Assembly (NCBI GenBank): GCA_036852015.1
Contig: JAANDG010000579.1
Span: forward strand, 28,544-92,543
Length of the DNA: 64,000 nt
DNA from: Pelodera strongyloides
Taxonomy: Eukaryota > Nematoda > Chromadorea > Rhabditida > Rhabditidae
Reading direction: 5' to 3'
The position numbers and the translations under genes are program-made. The notes below the pieces were generated by a model. That model was not told the origin of the DNA and did no database searches. It saw only the letters and a list, made by a program, of their open reading frames with translations. Below are positions 11,301 to 22,078 of the stretch, in pieces. Position 1 is the first letter of the stretch. Each line of letters opens with the position of its first letter.

Positions 11301-14300
11301 TTCTTTCTCTGCTGCATAGCAACCGCGGGGAATGCATATTGAAAACCCCATCGTAGGTCCTTATTGGAGAGGAAAAAATTAGAAAAATAATTGAAGGAAA
11401 ATGAATGCCAGGATTTCATGCTCTCCTCTAATAATTGAGCTTTTTTGATAATATTGGGATGCTGCTCTCCAAAAACATAAACTTGTACAGTGGATTTTCT
11501 GGCGATGGAATATCCGTTCAACGCAGATTTCAAGTGATTTCAAGTTTTCCGCTCAAGTTATGGAATTCGGGTTAACTAGCTTCGTTGGGGTTGGGGTTAC
11601 TACTACTCCACTAGGCTAGGCTGAGTCTCTGAGGTCCGTGGTTCGATTCCTGTAACCTACGCGCAAATGAACTTGTGTTCATGTTCATGCAGCTCTACGC
11701 TTTTATGAAATAAGATATATCGAAATGTTAAATACCCAAAAAAAACTATATTGACAAATATCGTGACTATAACACTGCGGGATCTTAGTTCGATTCCCCT
11801 AACCACATCCTACATGCACATTGGCGAACTCTTCTCCTGTTCAAAATAAAATATATCAAACATGGGCACCCGAACACCAAGGATCTACAATATGTCATAT
11901 GTCAACGCCAGCCTGCCCTCCTGCGGAAGTAAAAAAAGTTATGCTCATGCGGTTGGACGACGCAAGTGGTGAATTAGTACACGGTTGAATGATAATTAGC
12001 ATAAAGGCGTGATATAGGCAAAGTTGAGGGGCCAATTTTTACGTAGTTAGGGTCAGGGTTTAGGGGGCTTGGATATAAGCACGTAGACATTCTCATCTAG
12101 GTTACCCATTTATACGAATCTGAATAAAAGGAATAAAAGTTTTTACGGGTTATACCCGTAAACGTAAAGCCCCAAATCCTAATCTTTATTTTTCTTTTTA
12201 AGTTTTTTTATAGGTTTAGAGATCTGTACGTAAGCAAGCGCATAGTCGTTATTTTCTAGTTACCCTTTCATACGATGTAATTCTGCTTTTCGGAACGAAG
12301 TTTATAATAGAAGCTCACCCCAACCGAAAATTAAAGCAAAATTTTCATTCAAAAAATATCCTATCATTATCTTTACCCGTCAAATCACAAAAAAGAGTGC
12401 TCAATCGCTATCCTTGGCCAGGAAGTGAACAATATGAAACCAAAACCCAGAGCAGGCCGGACAATGTATTTAAAGCGAAATACCACCCGGTTTGGGGTTT
12501 TTTCACCAAAAATAGTTTGAAAAAAGTTATAAACGAAAATAAACATAAAAACACAAACAAATAAGTGGATCTTGTATAAAAATATTCTCAAACAACCATT
12601 TTTTGCGATTTTGTATGGGAAAATTCGCTTCCGGCGATTTGCCGATTATAATACTAGCACGGCCCCGGAAAAATCGAGGGTGGCCTTTTCAAATGATCAC
12701 ACACTCCGAAGCATCCAAATGACGAAATGTTGACAAAATATTTTGAATTTGGCTAGTAAAAGTCCAACAATGCACATTTTGAAAACGGCGGTAAACGCAC
12801 GGTTGTTTACTCCTCCTCTTTTCGTATTTTTTTTGTTGAGACCGACCGCTAATTCGCTTTAAGGCGCGGGACCCGCGCGGAGTTCAGATCTCTTGCGAAG
12901 ACGGGTCCAACCTTAGCCTTACATCACGCCTACCTTACCTTACCTTAACTTACCTTACCTTACCTTACCTTAACCTTACGCCCACTATTAGGTATTAATA
13001 TGAACCCCACTACTTAAAATTCGTATGTCTGAATATAGAATATAATGTTATCCTAAAAACATTGCCGTGAAGTAGCTGTAAACACCATGACGCCGTGAGA
13101 GCTCTTGCACCGCTAATCTAATGAATTGGATTTTCGCGGCTCACACGGGCCGTGCTCAAGGATTGGTGAAAATTGCCGAATTTGTATGCGGGCATCCGGG
13201 CCAGGGTACCCTGGGCCAGGGCCAGGGTACATACCATTGCCATGCACCATGGTCAGGGTGCCGTTATATTGTTGTATTGTTATGTGGTCCCATTGTTGGG
13301 GGGTTTCAACTCAATTGTATGAATGCTATGCTTTGACCAGGCTGCTTGAGAGCGGCGTATGTATATGAGTCGAGGGGTTTTAATATGGGAAGAGGGCAAA
13401 ATAAGCAATGATAGTAATAAACGATAATACTACATTAATAATTTAAAAAATTTATATGGACCTCCTGAACCCATTAGTCTTTGTGGTAGTGAACAGTTCC
13501 CAATGTTAGGTGGCAAATACAGGAATTACAGCTTTTTTCCTTTTTTAAAGTAACTTATTGTAGTTACCTTAGCCTTAAGATACCATAGCTTTATGTGTAT
13601 ACCGTATGCTTAGGATACCATATGCTTTACCTAATATTTTTTTCCATTAGTCATAAATACGGAAAAGGAGTCCACGAGAAATTCCCCACCTAGTACAACA
13701 TTCAAATTATCCTTTTTGCAGGAATTTCTTTTTTTTTCCTAGGGACATTATTCCACTTCAATGCGTTTTGTGCACACTTGTATATGGATGTAACTAAGTA
13801 ACAGGAAATCTCAACATGTGATACACTTTAGCTTAAACTCAAGTTGAAGCTGATCAAAAATTAGTCGACAGGACGGGGGAACACAGCGCGACTACCAATA
13901 AATTGCTGCGCAATACGGTAGCGGAAGTGTAGCCGTGCTGCGCGTCTCAGAATATAGTTGAAGGCTCTTTGTTGAAACCCTCCAATGGTCTATTTAGCCT
14001 GTTAATTATCATATTGAGGAAATCTAGTACTAACCTAATTCTGTAACCCGGAGGTCTAACTTCCACATTTCTTCCTTCTATAAAACGTGATATCTTACTA
14101 ATAACCGCCCACTATCATATACTTTATGCAAATCATAATTATCATAATGAATAAGTAAAAGGCCACGTGCCGACAGGACAAATGCCCTTTGTCTAATGTC
14201 TGTATTCAAAGTATATTTTATCGTATAAATTAAGAAGTCCCCAGATCTAGGATCATAGCTTCAATGAAATTTGCATAATAAACATACATAGTGAAGCTTA

Positions 14301-15375
14301 TTCTTCCATCAAAGGTCGCTCGTTTTTTGATCAGTCGTTATTATCATTCTTCCGCGAGAAGAAAAAGAAAAGATACATTATTAATGCTTGACTAATTTCC
14401 AATTCCTTATTCTTATGTATATGACGCGAGCAGTTCCACTTATATAAGAAGGAAGTACCTTTTTAAGGGCAACGCGTATCTTGACGAAGTCGCGGCGAAA
14501 AATGGCGTTGGGTCACCTTAGGAAGGGGGCGCGCCAGGGGTGGACGAAGGATCGCGCGGCTATGGCGTGCCTGTAGCTCATGTAATACACGAGCGCCAGC
14601 GTTATTGCACAATGAAGATCTCGGAAACAACATGCATGATGATTAAAAGACTGCTAAACAACGAAGAGACACGGTAGTGGAAACCAAGCCTTAGAAAAAA
14701 ATCATAATGAGCGAAGTGCAATTCAATACCATGTGAAAATTGCAAGTTGTTTCAAGTGGTTTGTGTGAACTTGACAGGTAGTATTTCCTTTTTTTAGCAT
14801 CCGAGTACTGGTTTCTATAAATATAAGTTTATATCTAATTAGTTAATTTGCCCCTTCTGAAAGAAAAAGTGAGCAGTAAGAAAGCACTACTTTTTAGTAA
14901 GAAAGCACTACGCTTCAATATGCTTTTTAAAAAGGCAATTTAGCGCTTTTTCAGAACTTTTTCTGTTCTGGCATTTTAGAAACAGTTCTGATCTTTCAGA
15001 TAAAAAATCAAAGCGTAAAAATGTCTTTCTCTGTCTCTACGTCTTCTTGTACTACTTATGTCCAAAGCATCCAATCCTAATACAACACGCTAATTAACAT
15101 AATGTGCTGCCCGGGCCCAGCAACATGGATGCCGCCAGCCCGCCGCTTAAACATGCAAATATGATCGGTTGCACGTATGCGGCTATGGCGCGGCGCATAA
15201 ATTATTCCGGTGTTCATATTCACAGAGAGACACGACTTGTCGTTGTTCCGCAATATTGAATATACACGTCACGTTGAATGGAATTTCATATTATTATTAT
15301 AAAGTGTTATTGGATGGGAATATATTTGGAACACGCCTAGGGACTGTTAAGTGTTTGTATTGTTTGTATTGTGGA

Positions 15376-15404
15376 GCTTAGGCTTAGGCTTAGGCTTAGG
15401 CTTA
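15376..15404 (+). repeat. interstitial telomere-type tract (TTAGGC)n
   Basis: About five units of the nematode telomeric hexamer in G-rich orientation. There is no subtelomeric context around it. Confidence 0.85.
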
Positions 15405-15596
15405 GGATTGAAAAATGTAGCGGAAAAAAATGCGCGCAAATTTAGCTGGTGCGGACATTGTTGACCAGGTAAATTACTGATTTTCACATGTTGTGGCTGT
15501 GGTTTTCGTCGACAGGATAATGTAACCTTGTATTTTTTTTGTAATCTCGAGAAACTTGACTGACTCTACGCTTACGTCGAAGAACTTCATACCCAT

Positions 15597-15775
15597 TTAA
15601 AGCGAAATACCGGCCGATTTTTGAAACGCATCGTGGACAACTAAATTCTTACGTATATATCCTAATTTGCTCGAATTTACTCGATTTTCTATTCCAATTA
15701 CATTCATTTACACACAACATATGGAAATGCAGTTCTCCAACATAGTTTTCAAAAACCGGCCGTGTGTCGCTTTAA
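15597..15775. mobile_element. TTAA-bounded MITE, family 1
   Basis: Both ends fall in TTAA. The left end reads TTAAAGCGAAATACCGGCC and the right end is its imperfect inverse, CCGGCCGTGTGTCGCTTTAA. Internal motifs shared with the other copies are GAAACGCATCGTGGACAAC and an AATTTACTCGATTTT stretch. There is no coding capacity. TTAA target use resembles piggyBac-type transposition, which is an inference. Confidence 0.75.
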
Positions 15776-16578
15776 CGTCCTACCTGAATAAGTGCGTCCG
15801 CACCTTACGATCTGGCATAGGCTAATTACTTCCTGGTTCCCCAATTACGTAGAATAGAAAGGTTTTCGCAAGTCTCTCTCTATAGAATTAGAATCTAAGT
15901 GAATTCAGAACATTGCAATTGTATGATTCTTTGTTGCGCGGACAGGTAATTACCCTTCACAAGCTGCAACTATGAGGTTTCGAAGTGTTCAACTTGCAGA
16001 GCAAAAGCAAGTTAACTTACGTGAATAAATAAGCAGTATCTTTATTGGTATGTCGTGAAGTATTAAAAGGCTCCGAAAACATTTGTGTTTTGTATTTGTA
16101 CGTACCGTGAGCTTGAGTCTGCATGTAAGATGCTGGTGGCACTAGTGCTAAGAACGTGATCATACATTTACCCCACATAACTGAACAAACATTTATACTT
16201 TGTAAATACACACATTCACATTTCATTTACTAAATCAGTTTCTCTTGGACTAATTTTGCAGGAACATTTCGCAAATTGCAAATTTCACGTAGAATTTCTG
16301 CCCTGTTTCACGTGGCTCTTTTTCTACCCTTGTCTCTCTTTCGATATAAACTAAGTGGCCCAATAAGCCTTCTCCGAAAAGACCAACGGGTGTCCCGTGT
16401 AGAGTGTGGGCCCCCCGTAAATGGCCACTTTTGTTTAAGACCCAAAACTGCTTTAGTCGAAAAAGAGGGAAGGAAGTATACTAAAAGAGCAGTGGTAATA
16501 TACTAACCTGAGATTATTAGTTAGGAGAATTGTATTGGTTTTAGACTAGTCGCGCACTTATGTAGAGCGATTGCGACA

Positions 16579-16715
16579 CCAGAGGACACATTCACCACTC
16601 CGATTCCATCGGGGAAATATTCCCTGGGGACAGAAAATAGCATTCTAGTGTGAGACACGCAGCGGAAAAGACGGGGTCAGAGGTGCGAAAGTGAGTGGTG
16701 AATATGGCCTCTGAT
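16579..16715. mobile_element. short TIR element, GGCC-TATTCACCACTC family
   Basis: The left end reads CAGAGGACACATTCACCACTC and the right end GAGTGGTGAATATGGCCTCTG. The interior has GGGAAATATTCCCTGGGGAC. The same ends bound a larger element at 50309-51229, and a related fragment lies at 26010-26085. Confidence 0.65.
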
Positions 16716-16725
16716 CTTGATAATG

Positions 16726-17088
16726 TTAAAGGGATCAGCCCACCTTAAATTGTGTCTGTTTTTTTTGTTTCTTTATTTTCTATAAGGGATAGTAAAAAGT
16801 TGGAATACAAAAAGTAGTGTTCTATTTCAATACTCACAAAGATATTGGGTGATAAAGTGGTGGATTGATCGGGCCGAAATGCAAAAAGGGCAATTGTCCT
16901 GCCTTGTTTGTATAGGATAATTGCCCTTTTTGCATATCGGCCCGATCAATCCACCACTTTATCACCCAATATCTTCGTGAGCATTGAAATTGAACACTAA
17001 TTTTTCTATTCCAAATTTTTATTATCCCTTATAGAAAATAAAGAAAGAAAAAAAACAGACACAATTTAAGGTGAGCTGATCCCTTTAA
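16726..17088. mobile_element. near-perfect palindromic TTAA element
   Basis: The ends read TTAAAGGGATCAGCCCACC and GGTGAGCTGATCCCTTTAA, and the arms meet near 16905-16930 around GGCAATTGTCC/GGATAATTGCC. Arms of about 175 bp are almost identical, so insertion or arm homogenisation is recent. Confidence 0.8.
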
Positions 17089-17454
17089 TACGCATATAAA
17101 CGACATAAAAATGCGAGTAGGAAACTCTCTCTTCATCATTTCATTGTGATGCAGACCTTGTGGTGTTATTTAATAAATAAATAAAAGTAAATTTGTGAAT
17201 ACCACTTTATTCAGACATACAATCATCACACATAGACTTAAGCATGTAGAATCCAGGGTCCCGTTTGCTCTCGAAGTCGGGGATCTTCATTTTTAGCTCC
17301 AATCCAAGGCGGTGTCTCTTTAGCCGATGTGTCCCATAGAGTGAAGTAGACGGTAGAAGACGGCACAGAAGATAATACAGAGTGAAAGGTCCGTCCTAAG
17401 GCTAGGCAAGGGGAGCGCCTTAACTTTATTCCCGACGCCGTGGCATGTTTGCAA

Positions 17455-17535
17455 GATGGTAGCACTGGACGGGATTCGAACCCGGGTCGTATGGGTGAGA
17501 GACGAGAACTTTGCCAGTGAGCCACGACGCCCCAA
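17455..17535 (-). other. tRNA-like sequence, probable tRNA-derived repeat
   Basis: On the minus strand there is an A-box-like GTGGCTCACTGGC and, about 45 bases on, a perfect B-box type GGGTTCGAATCCCG. The acceptor and anticodon stems do not pair convincingly. A degraded tRNA or SINE head fits better than a functional tRNA. Confidence 0.45.
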
Positions 17536-18070
17536 AGCAGGTTGCTTCTTTGCATTGGCGTCGAAGTCTATTAATTGTTTCATCATCGCCGTGTTAAGGA
17601 TCATATTATCTCAAACCGGACTTATATAATATTTGTATACTACGAATTCTCTCTTTATTTCTTTTGTGTTTCTAATCTCAGCTTGCCCTAATGGCCCTAA
17701 TGGCCCAATGGCCCCGTTGGAACACTCATTGAACAATCGCTCAAGCTTGATGTGACAATTACTACGCAACTAAGTGTTTGCGCAATTTTAGTTCCCTTGT
17801 CTCGAAATTGAGGTGGAATCAGACGTATACGATGACGTCACTTGACATAGAAAAGTGTAACATGGTCAGAAAGAAAAGGCTTTAAAAACGTTTCCTTATT
17901 CAAAACAGGCAATTAAACTTTGTGTTGAAGTTAATTAAACGTAACTAGCTGCGTTCAAGCGTGGCAGACGACGAGTTCCAAATGACAAATTGTGAAGAGT
18001 CTTCAGGCTTGGGCCGCTTGGGACATTACATAAATTAATAAATATAAAGCAATTAATTAATTGTTTTCAG

Positions 18071-19456
18071 AAGGATTCGCCACACAATTGCTGATTCTGT
18101 GCGTCGTTTCCTGAGGTCGCCGACGAATTCGGCTCGACTATCACCGTCGAGGTTGTTCTTTAAAAAGTAAGTGTGTTACTTCCCAACATGTGCTTCCAGA
18201 CCGCACACATGTGGCGCGTTTGTGGCGCGCTTATGGCCTGCCGCGCACACTTCCAAAAGTTTCATAATGTTTTCGTGGCGACATCATTTTTCGATTTAAA
18301 CTGATGAACAAACTTATGAAATATAAACTTCGCCCTTCATTCCGAACGAGGCAAATTTTCAAAATGTAAACAGAATTAGTGGCAAAACACTCGAATGTGA
18401 GAAACGGGGTTTAAATGAGTCTTTTCGGGGAATGTTTGTGAAAATCTTAAAGCGAAATACCGGTTGTTTTTTGAAACACATCGACTACACCAGTATTCGT
18501 ATGAAGCTTATGCAAATGAACATGTATTAGAATAAAAAATCGAGTTAAATTCGAGCAACTCAACATAAATACGTAAGAATTAAGCTGTCCACGATGCGCT
18601 TCAGAATCCGGCCGGTGTTTCGCTTTAAAAGTGAATGATATGTGAGTACACTAGTCTTATATAGAATATGTAGAATCTTCGAGCTTCTTACGCTCCCGTA
18701 AACCAGGTTGGACAGCTGTAATACCAAAACTTTATGCCAACGTTTCTAATACTTATTCGTGTAGTTTATTGAGGTTTGTATTAAAAAAACATGCTTCCTA
18801 CCAATAACAATTCTAATTGCCTACCCTAATTAACTTTATGAATATAAATCTCCGTTCGACTTTTATTCCCACGAACAAAAGAAAATCCGCATAAATATAA
18901 AAACGCCTGTGTGAGTGACATATCTTGCATGCAAATCTGACATGCCGCTGACAGAATATCTAAACTCTATACCAAGACAAGGAAAACCAGAGGGTTCCAA
19001 CAAAATTCGAGCAAACTCAAATGTGCCACCACTTTATTTACTGTGGTTGAAACTTGAGACATTCCTGGGGTCAAACTGAATATGCCTGCTAAGATAACAT
19101 GATCAAGTAACTTTCCAGGCACTTTATTGAGGCACACTTTCATCCAGTTGTTATCTGAAATGATTAGTCATTAGTCATTGTCATTAGCTGTTAATCATTA
19201 ACCGTTCAGCTATTTGCTCATGTATTCCATGGTCAGCTCTCGACGTGCAACGTTTCAGTAATAGAGATCAGTAATATTCTTCCGACTACAAACTACATTA
19301 TACTTACAGATTTTGGCTATAAACTACAAATATATTTTCAGGAAACACGACTCCTGCTCGGAGTTGGTCGAGACTCCGAACAGCACAAGGTCTGTCTCAT
19401 TCACCGATGCGATCACCTGGCCCTATATCGATGATGAGTACGACTCCGAAAGCTAA
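18071..19456 (+). CDS. last two exons of an unrecognised small gene
   Basis: Exon 18071-18166 follows TTGTTTTCAG and ends at GTAAGT. Exon 19342-19456 follows TATATTTTCAG and ends at TAA. Their phases match exactly (two bases carried over). The joined tail encodes about 70 residues. The first exon gives a basic, Arg/Ser-rich stretch starting RIRHTIADSVRRFLRSP. The second gives an acidic C-terminus ending DDEYDSES, with SFTDAITWPY before it. I recognise no family. The 5' end is not located; the ATG exon at 8775 fits in phase but is far away. The charge pattern would suit a cytosolic tail or a small regulatory protein, which is only a guess. Confidence 0.45.
18447..18628. mobile_element. TTAA-bounded MITE, family 1
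   Basis: TTAA lies at both ends. The left end is AAAGCGAAATACCGG and the right end CCGGCCGGTGTTTCGCTTT. It sits in the intron between the exons at 18071-18166 and 19342-19456. Confidence 0.75.
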
Positions 19457-19792
19457 ACTACGAAGTACAGTTGTACTTTAGACTACAGACCATAAACAAC
19501 AATCATGAAACAAACAAGCTCCAGTTCAGGCTTCCACCTTGACTATTTTTGAAGTGGTATGGCATGATGTTTTGGAACGACTGGCAATTGCATTGTGTAT
19601 CCCATCCTGAAACTGTGTTGTATCCATTTTTACGAAATTTGAATATAAAGGAAATTCGCCTGTTCAAGTTCAAAAACCACGTGCCACACCTCTTTATACG
19701 ATCTCTTTTTTTTCCTGTCCGTCTATATGATCTCGACTCTAGTCAATACCGATGTTTATGAAGAAAAGAATGCAACAGGGTAGCTTTTTTAG

Positions 19793-19975
19793 TTAAAGCG
19801 AAATGCTCGCCGGTTTTTGAAACGCATCTCAAGTACTTGCTTTCCTACGCATTTATGCAACGGAGGGTCTAATTGGGGTGTAGTTTTTATTCCAATTTTT
19901 GCTCATTTGCATATGCCGCATAAGAAAGCAGGTGTACGCAATGCGTTTCAAAAGCCGGCCGGTATTTCGCTTTAA
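19793..19975. mobile_element. TTAA-bounded MITE, family 1
   Basis: TTAA flanks both ends. The ends are AAAGCGAAATGCTCGCCGG and CCGGCCGGTATTTCGCTTT. The internal GAAACGCATCTCAAGTACTTGC links it to the copy near 31362. Confidence 0.75.
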
Positions 19976-20302
19976 TATTCTGGATTATCTAAAAACCTAT
20001 GATTTATGCGCACATGTATGTGCAAATATTTTTTCACGCAACAACGCAGCTATGATGGGTAGACAAATCTTTACAAGTTGTGCCATGTACGATGTATTTT
20101 CAATTTTAGAGGTATGCATTTATTTTAAAGCCTTATAAGAGGTGGTTTTTGGAAAACTATGTTGGACACCTGCATTCCCGTATTTTTTACGCAAATGAAA
20201 TAACTAGAATAAAAAATCGCGTAGTATTTCCATGGGAATATACGAATATACCATCCAAAATAAGTAGTATACCACATTAAACGTTTTGAGGAATCAATTA
20301 CT

Positions 20303-20575
20303 GATGGGGTTTGCAAGTATGCCCGATTTTCCTTGCAAGTATCGAAAAATTTACCGTATCTTGGCACTACACGAGCATATCTACAGGCAGTTTTTACGAC
20401 CGATCGCCACGGGACCAATTGTTCAACAAAAAATGTCTTTGATGGCGGATTTTCTATAGTGCTGATGTGTCAAAGTTACGGTAAAGTTGTGTAAAAAGCA
20501 CACGATTTTGCGAATTGATACTTGCAAGGAAAACTCGCGGTATTTGGCATACTTGCAAACCCCATTACGATAGTA
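20303..20575. repeat. fold-back repeat, ATGGGGTTTGCAAGTATG ends
   Basis: ATGGGGTTTGCAAGTATG at the left is mirrored by CATACTTGCAAACCCCAT at the right, and GATACTTGCAAGGAAAA mirrors TTTTCCTTGCAAGTATC inside. Related ends occur near 39472 and, inverted, near 61500. Confidence 0.7.
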
Positions 20576-20851
20576 TCACGCTACCGTTATTCGGTCTCTA
20601 TCTTATATATTCAATACTTTTTGTACCACCTACTATAATTTGAATACAGACAACTGTCGCAACTTGTAACACGTTTGTATGGTTTATGTGATTGTTTAAA
20701 TGTTTTATGTTTATTAGACGCTGAGAAAGAGCTGTAAGTGCGCTGTCCCACGTAAACTATTGTCAGTTTACGCCTATATGTATAATCCAAATACGGACGA
20801 TGTTATTTTCACGAGCAAGACGATTATTTCTTTTTTTTCCGACAACGAATC

Positions 20852-21040
20852 TTAAAGCGATATAACAGCCGGTTTTGGAAACGTATCTTGGACTACTGCA
20901 CTCCTCTCTTATGCATTCATGCTACGTGAGGTCCACTCGGAATCGGCTTTTATGCTAAACAAAACTGAGTCATTTGCATATACTGCATGGGAGTACAGTC
21001 ATTGAACATACATTTGAAAATGGGCTGCCATACCGCTTAA
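20852..21040. mobile_element. TTAA-bounded MITE, AACAGCCGG subfamily
   Basis: It starts TTAAAGCGATATAACAGCCGG and ends GCTGCCATACCGCTTAA. The same subfamily occurs near 25780, 29528 and 37049. Confidence 0.6.
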
Positions 21041-21376
21041 AAATTATAACCATAACATCGGGTTTCTCTTATTCTAATCGAAGCCTTTTACCTTGGCCAA
21101 TATATTTCCACACGACATTCTTATATTGTTTCACATGCACAATTTTGACAACGAAGTAAAACGTGTTCAACTTATGTGGATAATGTCTTCAAATAAGAAT
21201 AAATATTTTGTGAAAAAGACTTGAGTACACGATAACGTAATCCCTGGGCATCAACATTTTGAAGTGATGTAACAGCCGGTTTTTGAAAAATATGTTGGAC
21301 ACTCCCACATATGTTGTAGGCAAAGCCATCACATTGGAATACAGCGGTTTTTTATACTCTTCGATGCATTTGGATG

Positions 21377-21990
21377 TCTGAAAGCCGAATACCGGCCGGT
21401 TTTTGAAACACATCGTGGACAACCCTTTCATAAGTTACCCAAAATTAGCTCAATTTTTTATTCTAATTTATGTTCATACGCACGCCTGTATGTATACGAA
21501 TGCTGGTGTACTCAGTGTGTTTCAAAAATCGGCCGGTATTTTGCTTTAACTAGTAAGTCCTAGCATACTTTCCAAGAACCGACTGATATGTATTTATAAG
21601 TGTAAGTCAGTTTTTTATTTTATTTTAATACGAACTGCGTACTAAAAACTGCGAATCTCATCAACAAGAGGTTTATGCTCCAGAAAATTGATAAATTATA
21701 ACCACCACCCGGCAATTGAATCATGGGCGATCCCCACTGGCTCTAGCTCGATGACGTCTTTCGTCGCCTACTGTTCAGAACCTCTGCGGAACAAGCTCAT
21801 TTTGAGTATTGTAGCGCTATGGTTTGAAGCGAAATACCAACCGGTTTTTTAAACACATCGTGGACAACGAAATTCTTACGCATTTACGCTAATTTGCTTG
21901 AATTTAGCCCGATTTTTTATTCTAATTTATGTTCTTTCGCACACCTGCAGGAGAATGCTGGTTCAAAAACCGACCGCTATTTCGCTTTAA
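21377..21990. mobile_element. two further family-1 MITEs (21377-21549, 21824-21990)
   Basis: Both keep the GAAACACATCGTGGACAAC block and a right end of the form TATTTCGCTTTAA or TATTTTGCTTTAA. Their left TTAA has decayed (CTGA and TTGA). Confidence 0.65.
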
Positions 21991-22078
21991 TACGCTCTTG
22001 AGGCGCAAAAGTTTTATTTCTTTCTTCGTTTATTTTAGATCTGGAAGCAATATTGGTTGAAATTTTTATTTCAATCTC

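Larger units (their letters stand above)
8789..18070. other. gene-poor region with simple repeats and MITEs
   Basis: No gene can be supported. It contains a GA-rich tract (about 11155-11300), TACCT repeats (about 12930-12975), a TTAGGC tract (15376-15404), and several inverted-repeat elements from 15597 to 17088. Frames such as about 9519-9875 (118 codons) lack motifs, splice partners or coding character. Confidence 0.4.
19457..22078. other. no gene recognised; dense in MITEs
   Basis: The region holds family-1 type elements at 19793-19975, 20852-21040, 21377-21549 and 21824-21990, plus a fold-back at about 20303-20575. Most short open frames overlap these repeats. TTTATT motifs near 22023 and 22040 could be minus-strand AATAAA signals for the gene ending at 22079. 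Confidence 0.5.

Noticed and set aside
11129..11533. 134-codon minus frame rich in Ser/Leu
   Set aside because: Largely the translation of a GA/CT microsatellite.
17238..17604. 105- and 94-codon minus frames (GVVAHWQSS, RPGFESR)
   Set aside because: These phrases are translations of a tRNA-like A box and B box; frames of this kind recur wherever such relics occur.
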